DNA from: Armatimonadota bacterium
GTDB lineage: Bacteria > Armatimonadota > UBA5829
Direction: 5' to 3'
NCBI GenBank assembly: GCA_039679645.1
Contig: JBDKUO010000039.1
Span: 62,001 to 126,000 of the forward strand
DNA: 64,000 nt
Part shown: one piece after another, positions 56,130 to 64,000 of the stretch
How positions within the stretch are numbered: the first letter of the stretch is position 1
Layout of the letters: every line of letters starts with the position of its first letter
Translations under genes and position numbers: made by a program
The notes under the pieces: model-generated
What the model was told of the DNA's origin: nothing
The model's database searches: none
The model's input: only the letters and a program-made list of their open reading frames with translations

Positions 56130-56864
56130 TTATGGACCTGTAATAACCTTGATTGCGTCTGCCGCATGTATCGCTTGCAGAGATCCGTCTGCGCTTTTGA
56201 CGATGAGCGCGCCTGTCGGTTCCACACCGTCAATAATACCTTTAACCGAACCAGCCTCAGATGATATCTCGACTATGCGTCCTAAGCCCCACATGCGTTC
56301 ACGCCACAGGCTTAAAATATGCTCGAACCCATTAGAAAGGTAGTCTTCATATACTTCAAGCACTTTCGCGGCAAACCGCTCGCATACTTCGTCAATATTC
56401 GACTGGTGCCCGGTCTCGATAGCGATGGACGTAGCCGTATCTTTTATCTCATCCGCCAACTCGGTCTGGTTCACATTCAATCCGATCCCCGCGACCGCGC
56501 CCAGATTGCCCACAGTCTCTACGAGAATCCCTACAATCTTCTTATCACTGACAAGCACATCATTCGGCCATTTGAGGGCAGGCTCAAGCCCATAGTCCTC
56601 TGCAATGTAATCGGCAACGCCCAGGGACATCACAAACGTCAACTCGCCCATCTCGGATAAAGGCTTGTCGGGCGTGAGCACAAGGCTTATCAGAGCGCAA
56701 TCGCCCGGTTTGTCGATCCAGCTTCTGCCGCGCCTGCCGCGTCCACTGCTTTGAGAGAGCGCTGTGACCACTGTCCCTTCGGGCTCGCCACGATGCAGCA
56801 TCTCAATCGCTGTGTCATTTGTGGAAGTCACCGTGCCGTAGCGATGGATTCGCGCAGGGATCAC
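56130..56864 (-). CDS. birA: biotin-[acetyl-CoA carboxylase] ligase, without DNA-binding domain
   Basis: 244 residues. Catalytic BPL core: STNDTAIEML, the biotinyl-AMP loop GRGRRGRSW, KWPNDVL, KIVGILVET and GIGLNVNQ, then a small C-terminal SH3-like domain. It joins biotin to carboxyl carrier proteins. The N-terminal helix-turn-helix of E. coli BirA is absent, so it cannot act as the classic repressor. ATG is 4 nt inside nadC's stop, a coupled arrangement. The bioY gene at 35091 suggests biotin import; biotin synthesis genes are not present. Confidence 0.93.
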   Translation of the reverse strand: MIPARIHRYGTVTSTNDTAIEMLHRGEPEGTVVTALSQSSGRGRRGRSWIDKPGDCALISLVLTPDKPLSEMGELTFVMSLGVADYIAEDYGLEPALKWPNDVLVSDKKIVGILVETVGNLGAVAGIGLNVNQTELADEIKDTATSIAIETGHQSNIDEVCERFAAKVLEVYEDYLSNGFEHILSLWRERMWGLGRIVEISSEAGSVKGIIDGVEPTGALIVKSADGSLQAIHAADAIKVITGP

Positions 56865-57712
56865 GCTATATCTCCCACTATCTCCAGATTGATATCCAGC
56901 GCAGGAGCGGAGTGGGTGAGCGCTCCGACTGATATTATATCCACGCCCGTCTCAGCAATCTCATTCACACTCTTGAGGCTCACTCCACCAGACGCCTCCA
57001 GCAGCACCTTGCCATCGGCAATCGACACGGCTTTTCGCATCTCGTCGAGAGGCATATTGTCGAGCATGACTATATCGGCTCCGGCTCTTATTGCTTCCTC
57101 AAGACCCTTTATGTCGACCACTTCGACCTCGATCTTGAGCGTGTGTGGGGCATTGTCCTTCGCAGCCTCAATTGCAGCCGTGATCCCGCCAGCAGCAGCG
57201 ATGTGGTTGTCTTTGATGAGAATGCCGTCGTCCAGGCCGAACCTGTGATTATAGCCTCCGCCGCAGGTGATAGCGTATTTCTCAAGCCGGCGCAGGCCCG
57301 GTGTGGTCTTTCGCGTATCTACAATCCGCGCCTTTGTGTGCTTGACCTGATCGACATACTTAGCCGTAAGAGTCGCGATACCGGACATCCTCTGCAAAAA
57401 ATTCAGCGCTACCCTCTCACCCGTGAGGATAGTCCGCGCCTTACCCGACACATCGCCGATTACGGTACCGGCTTTAACGTGTTTGCCGTCGCGGATTACA
57501 GGTTCATACATCGTCTGGGTAAAGAACTCGTGAAAGACGACCCACGCCAGCTCTTGACCCGCGATTATCCCGCTTTCTTTTGCTGTGATAACTCCATGCG
57601 CAGTCAGATCGTTTGGAATAGTGAGTGCTGTTGTGATATCGCCGCTGCCGACATCTTCGGCGATGGCGTTTTTGACCACGGATTCCAGGTAAACAGGGTC
57701 CAGTCCGATCAT
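56861..57712 (-). CDS. nadC: nicotinate-nucleotide pyrophosphorylase (carboxylating)
   Basis: 283 residues, NadC fold: AEDVGSGDITT near the start, GERVALNFLQRMSGIAT, DTRKTTPGLRRLEKYAI (in pieces TRKTTPGLR and EKYAIT), the NHRFGLDDGILIKDNH loop, and LEASGGV near the end. It makes nicotinate mononucleotide from quinolinate and PRPP. Overlaps nadA by 4 nt upstream and birA by 4 nt downstream. The reading frame is complete. Confidence 0.95.
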   Translation of the reverse strand: MIGLDPVYLESVVKNAIAEDVGSGDITTALTIPNDLTAHGVITAKESGIIAGQELAWVVFHEFFTQTMYEPVIRDGKHVKAGTVIGDVSGKARTILTGERVALNFLQRMSGIATLTAKYVDQVKHTKARIVDTRKTTPGLRRLEKYAITCGGGYNHRFGLDDGILIKDNHIAAAGGITAAIEAAKDNAPHTLKIEVEVVDIKGLEEAIRAGADIVMLDNMPLDEMRKAVSIADGKVLLEASGGVSLKSVNEIAETGVDIISVGALTHSAPALDINLEIVGDIA

Positions 57713-58608
57713 ATGGCTATCATCCCCTCTATAGCGGCTCGCGCCTTTTCGATCACCTCACCAGACAAAGTGATCTCATATTTCATGTCCTCAAGGCTCC
57801 AGAGGACCTTCTCCAGCGTGATCTTCTTCATGTTCGGGCAGATATTGAGCGGGCTTGGGTTATAAAACACCTTGTCCGGGTTGTCTTTCTTGAGTCTGTG
57901 AAGTATGCCGCGTTCCGTGCAGACTATAAACTCTTTCGCATCACTGCCGCTCACAAAGCGTATCATACCCGATGTGCTCTCCACCGCATCCGCAAGCGCG
58001 ACAACATCCGGTGTGCATTCGGGGTGCGCGATCACCAGCGCATCCGGGTGGGCATGTTTTGCCTTGACCACATCCTGCGAGACTATGCGGTGATGTGTGG
58101 GGCAGAAACCCGAGTATGTGATGACCTTCTTCTTGGTCTTTGATGCTACATATGACCCGAGTGATTTGTCCGGCACGAAGAGTATGGTATCGGCTTCCAT
58201 CGACTCGACTATCTTCACCGCGTTGGCAGACGTGCAGCAGATATCGCTTTCCGCCTTGACCTCTGCGCTGGTGTTCACATATGCTACCACCGGCAGGCCA
58301 GGGTGAAGCTTCTTAAACTCTCTTAGCTGCTGAGCATTGATCATATTAGCCATCGGGCAGCCTGCGTGCAGATCGGGGATCAGGACGGTCTTGTCCGGCG
58401 AGAGGATCTTCGCGGTCTCAGCCATAAAGTGAACCCCGCAAAAGACGATCACCGCAGCGTCCGTCTGCGCCGCCTTGCGCGAAAGCTCCAGCGAATCGCC
58501 CGTAAAATCGGCTATATCCTGCACCTCGCCGAGCTGATAATTGTGCGCAAGTATAATTGCTCCGCGCTCGGCTTTAAGTGCCTGTATTTTGTCTATAAGT
58601 TCGCTCAT
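57709..58608 (-). CDS. nadA: quinolinate synthase A
   Basis: 299 residues. The [4Fe-4S] cluster cysteines are visible at C84 (LHAGCPMA), in HPECTPD and in NICPNM. Other blocks: LAHNYQ, DFTGDSLELSRKA and YVNTSAEVKAESD. NadA condenses iminoaspartate with DHAP to quinolinate. ATG 58608 with AGGAAG is used; the frame from 58866 is rejected because it runs through a hairpin cassette. Overlaps nadC by ATGA. No nadB is adjacent, so L-aspartate oxidase or aspartate dehydrogenase is elsewhere. Confidence 0.95.
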   Translation of the reverse strand: MSELIDKIQALKAERGAIILAHNYQLGEVQDIADFTGDSLELSRKAAQTDAAVIVFCGVHFMAETAKILSPDKTVLIPDLHAGCPMANMINAQQLREFKKLHPGLPVVAYVNTSAEVKAESDICCTSANAVKIVESMEADTILFVPDKSLGSYVASKTKKKVITYSGFCPTHHRIVSQDVVKAKHAHPDALVIAHPECTPDVVALADAVESTSGMIRFVSGSDAKEFIVCTERGILHRLKKDNPDKVFYNPSPLNICPNMKKITLEKVLWSLEDMKYEITLSGEVIEKARAAIEGMIAI

Positions 58609-58669
58609 TAATACTTCCTGATAATATGCTGAGATCCGTGCGACTGAAGTCACGGCCACAAAAACACGA

Positions 58670-58743
58670 AGTCTCCCTTCGGAGACTGAAGTCTCAGTCG
58701 GCGCAGGCCGACTTTGTGTAGTTGTTGCAGCGGTTTTAACCGC
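58670..58743. repeat. mosaic hairpin cassette (AGTCGGC family) between radA and nadA
   Basis: AGTCTCC-CTTC-GGAGACT (58670-58687), AGTCGGC-GCAG-GCCGACT (58696-58713) and GCGGTTTTAACCGC (58730-58743) in a row. The second has a near-identical copy at 34940. Flanking CGTGACTTCAGTCGCA-type words also recur. Confidence 0.6.
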
Positions 58744-58757
58744 AAAATCTTTGATCT

Positions 58758-60131
58758 CTATCCCGAAAAAGCCGAATCTATTGCAGACCTGACAGTGAGC
58801 ACCCCGATAGGCTCGATCTTTATCGACTTCGATATCTTGGTCGCGCTGCGACCCGACATAATGCACCTGTCAAAACCAAGCCGCGCAGCCTCTTTAAGGC
58901 GTTTCTCTGCCTGACCGACAGCCCGCACTTCTCCTGCAAGCCCTATCTCACCAAGAGCAATCGCATTATCGTTCACACTGCAGTCCAGCAGACTCGACGC
59001 CACAGCCAGCGCAACAGCCAAGTCAGCGGCAGGCTCTATAATCCGCACACCACCGGCCACATTTACATAAACATCCTTACCCGCGAGGTTAAGTCCGACA
59101 CGCTTTTCCAGCACCGCAAGGATCATCAAAAGCTTGTTGTAGTCGATCCCGGTGCATGTTCGCCTCGGGCTTGGAAAATAACTCGGCGCGACCAGAGCCT
59201 GTATTTCGACCAGTATTGGCCGTGAGCCCTCCATGGTCGATGTCACGACCGATCCCGATCCATGCTCCGGCCTTTCGGCAAGCAATGCTTCCGACGGATT
59301 CGGCACCTCTACAAGACCGACTTCACGCATCTCAAAAATGCCGAGTTCGTCAGTCGAGCCGAACCTGTTTTTGACTGCCCGCAGCACTCGATAGCTCTGA
59401 TGACGGTCTCCCTCAAAGTATAACACGGTATCGACCATGTGTTCCAGAACCCTTGGGCCCGCCAGTGAGCCTTCTTTTGTGACATGCCCCACGATAAAGA
59501 CCGGTATGCCCGCGCTTTTTGCGATTCGTGCAAGGGTTGCGGTGCATGTCCTGACCTGGCTCACAGTTCCAGGAGCAGATGCGAGGTTGGGGTCGAACAT
59601 GGTCTGGATTGAGTCGATTATTACATACTGCGGCGCGACTGTCTCGACATAATGCTCCACGCCCTGAATATTCGTCTCAGAGACTACATAGAGCATCGGT
59701 GAGGCGATCCCGATCCTGTTTGATCGCAGCTTTATCTGCTCAGCCGACTCTTCGCCGGATATATAGAGCACCTTGCCATTATTGATGCTCAGGTGATTGG
59801 CGACCTGTATAAGAATTGTGGATTTACCTATACCCGGGTCGCCGCCGATAAGCACCAATGAACCTGACACCACTCCTCCGCCAAGCACGCGGTCAAACTC
59901 GGATATGCCGCTTGATATACGCTGAGCGCCGGTCGCCGTCAGGTCCGTAATTGGGGTGGGGGTCGCGAATGTGCCGGAGAATGCCGAGGCGTGTTTAGCC
60001 GACGGCGCTTCAGCCACAATCACCTCTTCGACAAGGCTGCCCCATTCGTCACAGTCCGGGCAGCGTCCCAGCCACTTTGGTGACTCATAGCCGCAAGATT
60101 GACAGACAAACTTTGTGTGAGATTTTGCCAT
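58758..60131 (-). CDS. radA: DNA repair protein RadA (Sms)
   Basis: 457 residues. N-terminal zinc finger C10-x2-C13 ... C24-x2-C27 (FVCQSCGYE, RCPDCDEW), RecA-like core with Walker A GDPGIGKST, DSIQTMFDP, the RadA-specific VKNRFGSTDELGIF, and a C-terminal Lon-like domain (NVAGGVRIIEPAADLAVA). It drives branch migration during recombination. ATG 60131 is used; the upstream TTG extends it by four residues. It stands alone on its strand, though nadA follows behind a hairpin cassette. Confidence 0.96.
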   Translation of the reverse strand: MAKSHTKFVCQSCGYESPKWLGRCPDCDEWGSLVEEVIVAEAPSAKHASAFSGTFATPTPITDLTATGAQRISSGISEFDRVLGGGVVSGSLVLIGGDPGIGKSTILIQVANHLSINNGKVLYISGEESAEQIKLRSNRIGIASPMLYVVSETNIQGVEHYVETVAPQYVIIDSIQTMFDPNLASAPGTVSQVRTCTATLARIAKSAGIPVFIVGHVTKEGSLAGPRVLEHMVDTVLYFEGDRHQSYRVLRAVKNRFGSTDELGIFEMREVGLVEVPNPSEALLAERPEHGSGSVVTSTMEGSRPILVEIQALVAPSYFPSPRRTCTGIDYNKLLMILAVLEKRVGLNLAGKDVYVNVAGGVRIIEPAADLAVALAVASSLLDCSVNDNAIALGEIGLAGEVRAVGQAEKRLKEAARLGFDRCIMSGRSATKISKSIKIEPIGVLTVRSAIDSAFSG

Positions 60132-60230
60132 ATACTTAAACAAAAAGGGTAATCAGACCCATGTCTTCTCACCCTGTTTCCATTCGCTACATTTTACCAG
60201 AAGAATATGAGAGCTTCAAGCATAAAAGAA

Positions 60231-60252
60231 AGGCAGCTCAAATTGGCTGCCT
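60231..60252 (-). terminator. hairpin terminating the export operon
   Basis: Minus-strand AGGCAGC-N8-GCTGCCT (60252-60231) followed by TTCTTTTAT. It lies 13 nt after the stop of the operon's last gene. Confidence 0.7.
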
Positions 60253-60264
60253 CTCTTTTTAATT

Positions 60265-61071
60265 TCACTTTTTTATTTTCGCTTCCAGCGCTTTTATAGT
60301 TTTCTTTATCATATCCGCCATTGGGCTCTTGGAAGACGAGCTGAGCGGGTTCATATCCATACCTGGTCTTGACCCCATATTTTGCGGCGGACCACCCGGT
60401 CTTGAAGCTTCTGATGGCGGCGGGCTGCCGGGATGCTGTCCGCCATTTTGTCCTTCGGGACGATTCATTTCCCTGCGCGGCCGTTCGCTAATAGCCTTCT
60501 TTTGCGCAGAGGTTAGTATCGCATTCAGTTTTGATGCGGCTGCTTTTGCCTGCGCTGCATCCAGTGTCTTCCGGGAACGCAGCGGATTTACTATTGCAAG
60601 AATCGCCTTTGCCTGTGAAGCCGTGACAGAGTCCTTTTTACTCTCTTCAAGTCGTCCGATATCCATTACTACACGCACCAGATCGAACGATGAGCGCATG
60701 CCGGCGGGTATTGTGCGTCCATCATTCTTAACCGGTCCCATTGGTAGGTTTTTCATATCGGATCTCTTTGTCGAAGCGCTTGTGTTATCCTCTTCCACAC
60801 TCACTGTGGCAGATGGCTTCTTTGAAAGCTCCGATTTGTCTTCAACATCAGGCTTTTCTGCTGTGGGCACATCACCCGGCTGCGGGCCCTGTGCCGCCAT
60901 ATTGCCGGGGGCCGGGCAATTTCCGGGAGAGCCTGCTTGCCCGTCCGGTCCGGGTCTGCTGTCGGTGGGAACCAGGACATACTGCGGCTTCGGAGAGAGC
61001 AGGGATACGGCTCCATAAATAACGGCTACCGCAGCTATGAGAACCAACGCTATTACAACTTTACGTTTCAT
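60265..61071 (-). CDS. membrane-anchored Pro-rich protein with LTxxQ-like segment, last gene of export operon
   Basis: 268 residues. One N-terminal transmembrane helix (about 5-25), a Gly/Pro-rich linker (GQAGSPGNCPAPGN), an alpha-helical middle with AKAILAIVNPLRSRKTLDAAQAKAA and LNAILTSAQKKAI (shown in parts), and a Pro/Gly tail. The LT-x-x-Q-like element resembles Spy/CpxP-type or Clostridium-type small proteins that travel with MacAB exporters; that comparison is from memory. Its position between the permease gene and the terminator suggests a partner or chaperone of the exporter. Confidence 0.55.
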   Translation of the reverse strand: MKRKVVIALVLIAAVAVIYGAVSLLSPKPQYVLVPTDSRPGPDGQAGSPGNCPAPGNMAAQGPQPGDVPTAEKPDVEDKSELSKKPSATVSVEEDNTSASTKRSDMKNLPMGPVKNDGRTIPAGMRSSFDLVRVVMDIGRLEESKKDSVTASQAKAILAIVNPLRSRKTLDAAQAKAAASKLNAILTSAQKKAISERPRREMNRPEGQNGGQHPGSPPPSEASRPGGPPQNMGSRPGMDMNPLSSSSKSPMADMIKKTIKALEAKIKK

Positions 61072-61092
61072 AACAATGCCTCCGGTCCTATG

Positions 61093-62310
61093 TTACTCAT
61101 ATCTCAGAGCTTCTATCGGGCTGAGTGAAGCTGCTTGCTTTGCCGGATAATAGCCAAAAAATATCCCGACAAATGCCGCAAATCCGAATGACAGCAATAT
61201 GGAAGTCATAGAAACCTGCGCATGCCACTGCGAAAAACAGCTTACAATGAATGATCCCAACAAACCGACCAGCACTCCAACTGTTCCACCGCAGAGCGAA
61301 AGCACCAGCGCCTCGACCAGAAACTGCCTCTGGATGTCACGCCGCCGCGCTCCCAGAGCCTTGCGAATGCCGATCTCACGAGTGCGCTCGGTGACCGATA
61401 CAAGCATAATATTCATGATCCCGATCCCGCCTACTATCAGAGATACACTCGCGATACCCGCCAGCAGTAGTGTGAAGACTTTGCTTGTTTCCTGAGCCAT
61501 TTCTATTATGTCGGCCTGGTTTCGGATCATAAATGTGTCCTGGTCAGTCGCGGCTATGTTGTGCCGCTTGCGGATAAGGCTGTCGACCTGAGTTGACGCC
61601 TGGCTGCTGACATCCGACGAGGCAGCTTGCACGTCAATGGCTCGCACATATTCGGTCCCCATCAGTCTGCGCATACCGGTAGTTGCGGGGACTATGAGCC
61701 TGTCGTCAGGGTCAGAAAAGCTTCCTGCCGAGCCTTTTGCTTTCAGAAGACCGATTATTTTGAACTGAACGCCGTTGATTCGCAAATTTTGCCCGACGGG
61801 CGATACTTCACCAAAGAGATTCTTAGCAGTTGTAGGGCCTATGACGGCTACTTTTCGGTATGCCCTCTCTTCATCGTCAGTGAACATCCTTCCTGTCTGC
61901 ACTTGATAATTGCGGATAGATAGATAATCCGGTGTGGTGCCGAGAATTGTCGTGTTGGTATTCTGATTTTTAAATTTCACCTGAGCGTTAGTCTGTGCTT
62001 CAGGGGCCGCAGCGCCGACTGCGGAGCATTCTTTCGTTATGGCGCTGACATCATCCAGTGTCAGAAATTCATTGCTGCCGAATCCGCCCATTGCCGGGCC
62101 TTTACGTGTTCGGCCCGTAAATACGGTGAGCACGTTGGTTCCCATGGATTGTATGCGCTCCATCGTTTGGTTTTGAGCGCCGCGGGCCAGTGCCAGCATT
62201 GTAATTACAGCAGCTACCCCGATAATCACACCCAGCATAGTCAGGGCAGCCCGCATCTTGTTTGCCGACAGGCCTTCAAGTGCGACGGCGACACTTTCCC
62301 ATAGACTCAT
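61093..62310 (-). CDS. MacB-like ABC transporter permease
   Basis: 405 residues. N-terminal helix (NKMRAALTMLGVIIGVAAV, seen in parts), a large periplasmic MacB-PCD domain (about 45-260), then three C-terminal helices with the FtsX block MLVSVTERTREIGIRKALGARR. Works with the adjacent ATPase and MacA-like adaptor as a tripartite exporter of peptides, macrolides or lipoproteins across a diderm envelope. ATGA overlap with the ATPase gene. Confidence 0.92.
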   Translation of the reverse strand: MSLWESVAVALEGLSANKMRAALTMLGVIIGVAAVITMLALARGAQNQTMERIQSMGTNVLTVFTGRTRKGPAMGGFGSNEFLTLDDVSAITKECSAVGAAAPEAQTNAQVKFKNQNTNTTILGTTPDYLSIRNYQVQTGRMFTDDEERAYRKVAVIGPTTAKNLFGEVSPVGQNLRINGVQFKIIGLLKAKGSAGSFSDPDDRLIVPATTGMRRLMGTEYVRAIDVQAASSDVSSQASTQVDSLIRKRHNIAATDQDTFMIRNQADIIEMAQETSKVFTLLLAGIASVSLIVGGIGIMNIMLVSVTERTREIGIRKALGARRRDIQRQFLVEALVLSLCGGTVGVLVGLLGSFIVSCFSQWHAQVSMTSILLSFGFAAFVGIFFGYYPAKQAASLSPIEALRYE

Positions 62311-63041
62311 GATTCTTCCTCCACCGGCAGAGATGCCAATACATCGCGAGCCTTAATACGCTTGGTGACAGGCGCGTCTTCGACCACATGCCCGTCCTTG
62401 AACCTGATAATCCGTTCTGAGTGATGGGCAATATCTTCTTCGTGAGTGACCATGACAATCGTCTTGCCTTCATCATGGAGTTCCTGCAGGATTGTCATGA
62501 TCTCCTCGCTGGTGCGCGTGTCGAGGTTGCCGGTCGGCTCGTCGCCAAAGATTATCAGCGGGTTGTTGACGAGTGCGCGCGCTATTGCCACACGCTGCTG
62601 CTGGCCGCCTGACATTTCGTTTGGCTTGTTGTGTATGCGTTCACCGAGCCCGACTCGTTCGAGAGCGACCTGCGCCCTGCTCTCCATGTCAACGTGCGAG
62701 TCGTCCGGGTTATACATCAGCGGCAGCATTACCTGGCGCAGCGCCGGACGGCGCGGAATAAGATTATATGACTGAAACACGAAACCGATCCTGCGGTTGC
62801 GCACATCGGCGAGTTCGTCGTCGTCCATCCCGGCTACTTCCTCACCGGCAAGCTTGTATGATCCCTCCGTAGGTTGATCCAGGCATCCCAGAATATTCAT
62901 CAATGTCGACTTGCCCGATCCCGAAGGTCCCATAATAGCTACGAACTCACCCTCGTTGATGTCCAGGTTAATGTCCCGAAGCGCATGAACCGATTGTGTG
63001 CCCATATGATAAATTTTGTGGAGATTCTCCACGCAAATCAT
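62307..63041 (-). CDS. MacB/LolD-like ABC transporter ATP-binding protein
   Basis: 244 residues. Walker [11 protein letters not shown]-loop [10 protein letters not shown], signature [15 protein letters not shown], Walker [14 protein letters not shown] and H-loop VTHEE. It energises the MacB-like permease. ATG 63041 (MICVEN) has GGAGG 7 nt upstream; the frame starting at 63131 runs back through a simple AACTCATAACC repeat. The operon order is adaptor, ATPase, permease, small protein. Confidence 0.93.
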   Translation of the reverse strand: MICVENLHKIYHMGTQSVHALRDINLDINEGEFVAIMGPSGSGKSTLMNILGCLDQPTEGSYKLAGEEVAGMDDDELADVRNRRIGFVFQSYNLIPRRPALRQVMLPLMYNPDDSHVDMESRAQVALERVGLGERIHNKPNEMSGGQQQRVAIARALVNNPLIIFGDEPTGNLDTRTSEEIMTILQELHDEGKTIVMVTHEEDIAHHSERIIRFKDGHVVEDAPVTKRIKARDVLASLPVEEES

Positions 63042-63155
63042 TACTCTACCTCCACTACCATTAGTTGTGAGTTTCGAGTTATGTGTTGTGAGTTGTATGG
63101 GTGCTAACTCAACTAATAACTCATAACCCATAACTCATAACCCGTAACCCGATTG

Positions 63156-64000
63156 CTACATCGGCATTCCGCCTGGTGGTCCAAATCTGCCGGATTGTTT
63201 TGTAGTTTGCCCTATACCTGTGCTGGTTTTATCCGATATCACGACCTGTTCGCCTTCTTTGAGTCCACTTGTGATCTCAGTCATTTCATCGCCTGAGAGG
63301 CCGGTTTCGACTCTTCGTGATTTCGGCGCGCCGTTCTCGATCACCATTACTATCGACTGCTTGTTCGAGCCTTTCAGAGCGTTGTTGGGAACAGCCAGGA
63401 CATCTTCTTTACTGGCTGTGATAAAGTCGCATGTTGCGTTCATTCCCGGCTTTAATTTACTGTCGGTCGAGCTTATCTCCACAGTTACCGGTATGGTGGT
63501 AACATTATTTGTCGTGGTCGTCTGAGGCGCGATCTTAGTCACTGTGCCTTTGAAGACTTCGTTTGGATAGGCGTCGACCGTGATATTAACGCTCTGGTTC
63601 ATACGAATTTGCGAGATGTCGGTCTCGTCTATATCGACTGTCGCGTTCATTTTGCTGACGTCGGCGACTTCAAAGAGTGCGACACCACTGCCGGACGCAA
63701 TTGCCGACGACTTTGCTCCCGTGACGATAGAGCCTAACTCTACATATTTTGTGACCACAACTCCCGAGCAAGGGGCTGTTATTGTCGTATAGCCGAGGTT
63801 CTTTTGCGCCTGTTTGAGCGAAGCTTCCGAACTCTTTACATCAGCTTCCGCCTGTGTGATATCCGCCGCCTTCACGATCTCTGTGCGATATGTCGCGCGG
63901 ACTTCTGCCAGGGATGCGAGAGCTTTTCTATACGAGGCTTGCGCATCAGCCAGAGCCTGTTTCTTTATGGATACCTGTACGCTGTTGGCTTCCGCGGTCT
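63156..64000 (-). CDS. MacA/HlyD-type membrane fusion protein, N-terminal part beyond window
   Basis: Frame is open to the window edge; the GTG at 63875 is internal. The visible coiled-coil arm (about KQALADAQASYRKALASLAE, in two pieces KQALADAQ and YRKALASLAE) leads to ITAPCSGVVVTKYVELGSIV (lipoyl/beta-barrel part), and IPVTVEISSTDSKLKPGMNATC, the usual HlyD_D23 block, ending with a Gly/Pro/Met tail. It bridges the MacB-like permease to an outer-membrane channel such as TolC. No TolC-like gene is present here. Confidence 0.9.
   Translation of the reverse strand, partial: TAEANSVQVSIKKQALADAQASYRKALASLAEVRATYRTEIVKAADITQAEADVKSSEASLKQAQKNLGYTTITAPCSGVVVTKYVELGSIVTGAKSSAIASGSGVALFEVADVSKMNATVDIDETDISQIRMNQSVNITVDAYPNEVFKGTVTKIAPQTTTTNNVTTIPVTVEISSTDSKLKPGMNATCDFITASKEDVLAVPNNALKGSNKQSIVMVIENGAPKSRRVETGLSGDEMTEITSGLKEGEQVVISDKTSTGIGQTTKQSGRFGPPGGMPM

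Noticed and set aside
57709-58866. Longer nadA with 86 extra N-terminal residues
   Set aside because: The extension runs through the mosaic hairpin cassette and is not found in quinolinate synthases.

Overview
The window reads as one continuous chromosomal segment of moderate GC from a diderm bacterium. Outer-membrane evidence is an LptD/OstA-like protein at 33467 and a large beta-barrel-like protein at 47560. Two proteins end in PEP-CTERM-type sorting tails. These sit alongside very large secreted repeat proteins, many polysaccharide-handling genes (CE4 deacetylases, GH20-like, GH172, GH99-like, rhamnulokinase, COG4299 sugar acetyltransferases) and a sugar ABC transporter. The combination fits Armatimonadota or a similar PVC/Terrabacteria-border lineage; this is inference, since no rRNA or other phylogenetic marker was aligned. 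No rRNA, tRNA, CRISPR array, integrase or IS transposase was found.

Layout. 1-6.0 kb: 3' end of rlmN, a small zinc-binding protein, a secreted transglutaminase-like protein, two tandem polysaccharide deacetylases, and two divergent COG4299 membrane acetyltransferase paralogues. 6.1-12.3 kb: a 1183-residue beta-helix protein, a left-handed beta-helix protein and a secreted GH99-like protein. 12.2-16.0 kb: pdxS-pdxT (vitamin B6), a 400-bp non-coding stretch with palindromes and a structured element, then ftsY and an ALG5-like glycosyltransferase. 16.1-18.3 kb: an unrecognised two-gene membrane module behind a near-consensus promoter. 18.4-26.2 kb: a PEP-CTERM protein, dinB with a small companion gene, a PPDK/PEPS regulatory kinase-phosphotransferase, an AlkZ-like protein, and a DUF815 ATPase with tex.

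26.3-30.2 kb is accessory: a putative PD-(D/E)XK-type protein with a leader hairpin, a beta-propeller-like secreted protein, a nested-palindrome cassette and an AbiJ_NTD4-type gene placed directly behind a sugar ABC transporter. In that transporter the binding protein is fused to the MalF-type permease. 33.4-41.3 kb: LptD-like protein, bioY, U32 peptidase, ahbC, a toxin-antitoxin pair whose toxin carries a nonsense codon, a Gfo/Idh/MocA oxidoreductase and a BON-like protein. 41.6-51.4 kb: a repeat-rich secreted protein sharing its C-terminal module with the 6.1-kb protein, a PEP-CTERM gene with a sigma-54-type promoter, a nucleotidyltransferase with a degenerate signature, a beta-barrel-like protein and a GH20-like hydrolase. 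51.5-60.2 kb: GH172, rhaB, apgM, birA-nadC-nadA and radA. 60.2-64.0 kb: a MacAB-like export operon cut by the window edge.

Intergenic DNA is unusually rich in dispersed palindromic repeats (at least five families, some in two to four copies). Several lie right beside ribosome-binding sites or starts. Start codons were moved inward from the longest reading frame wherever a Shine-Dalgarno site, a promoter or family length decided the matter; each case is stated.
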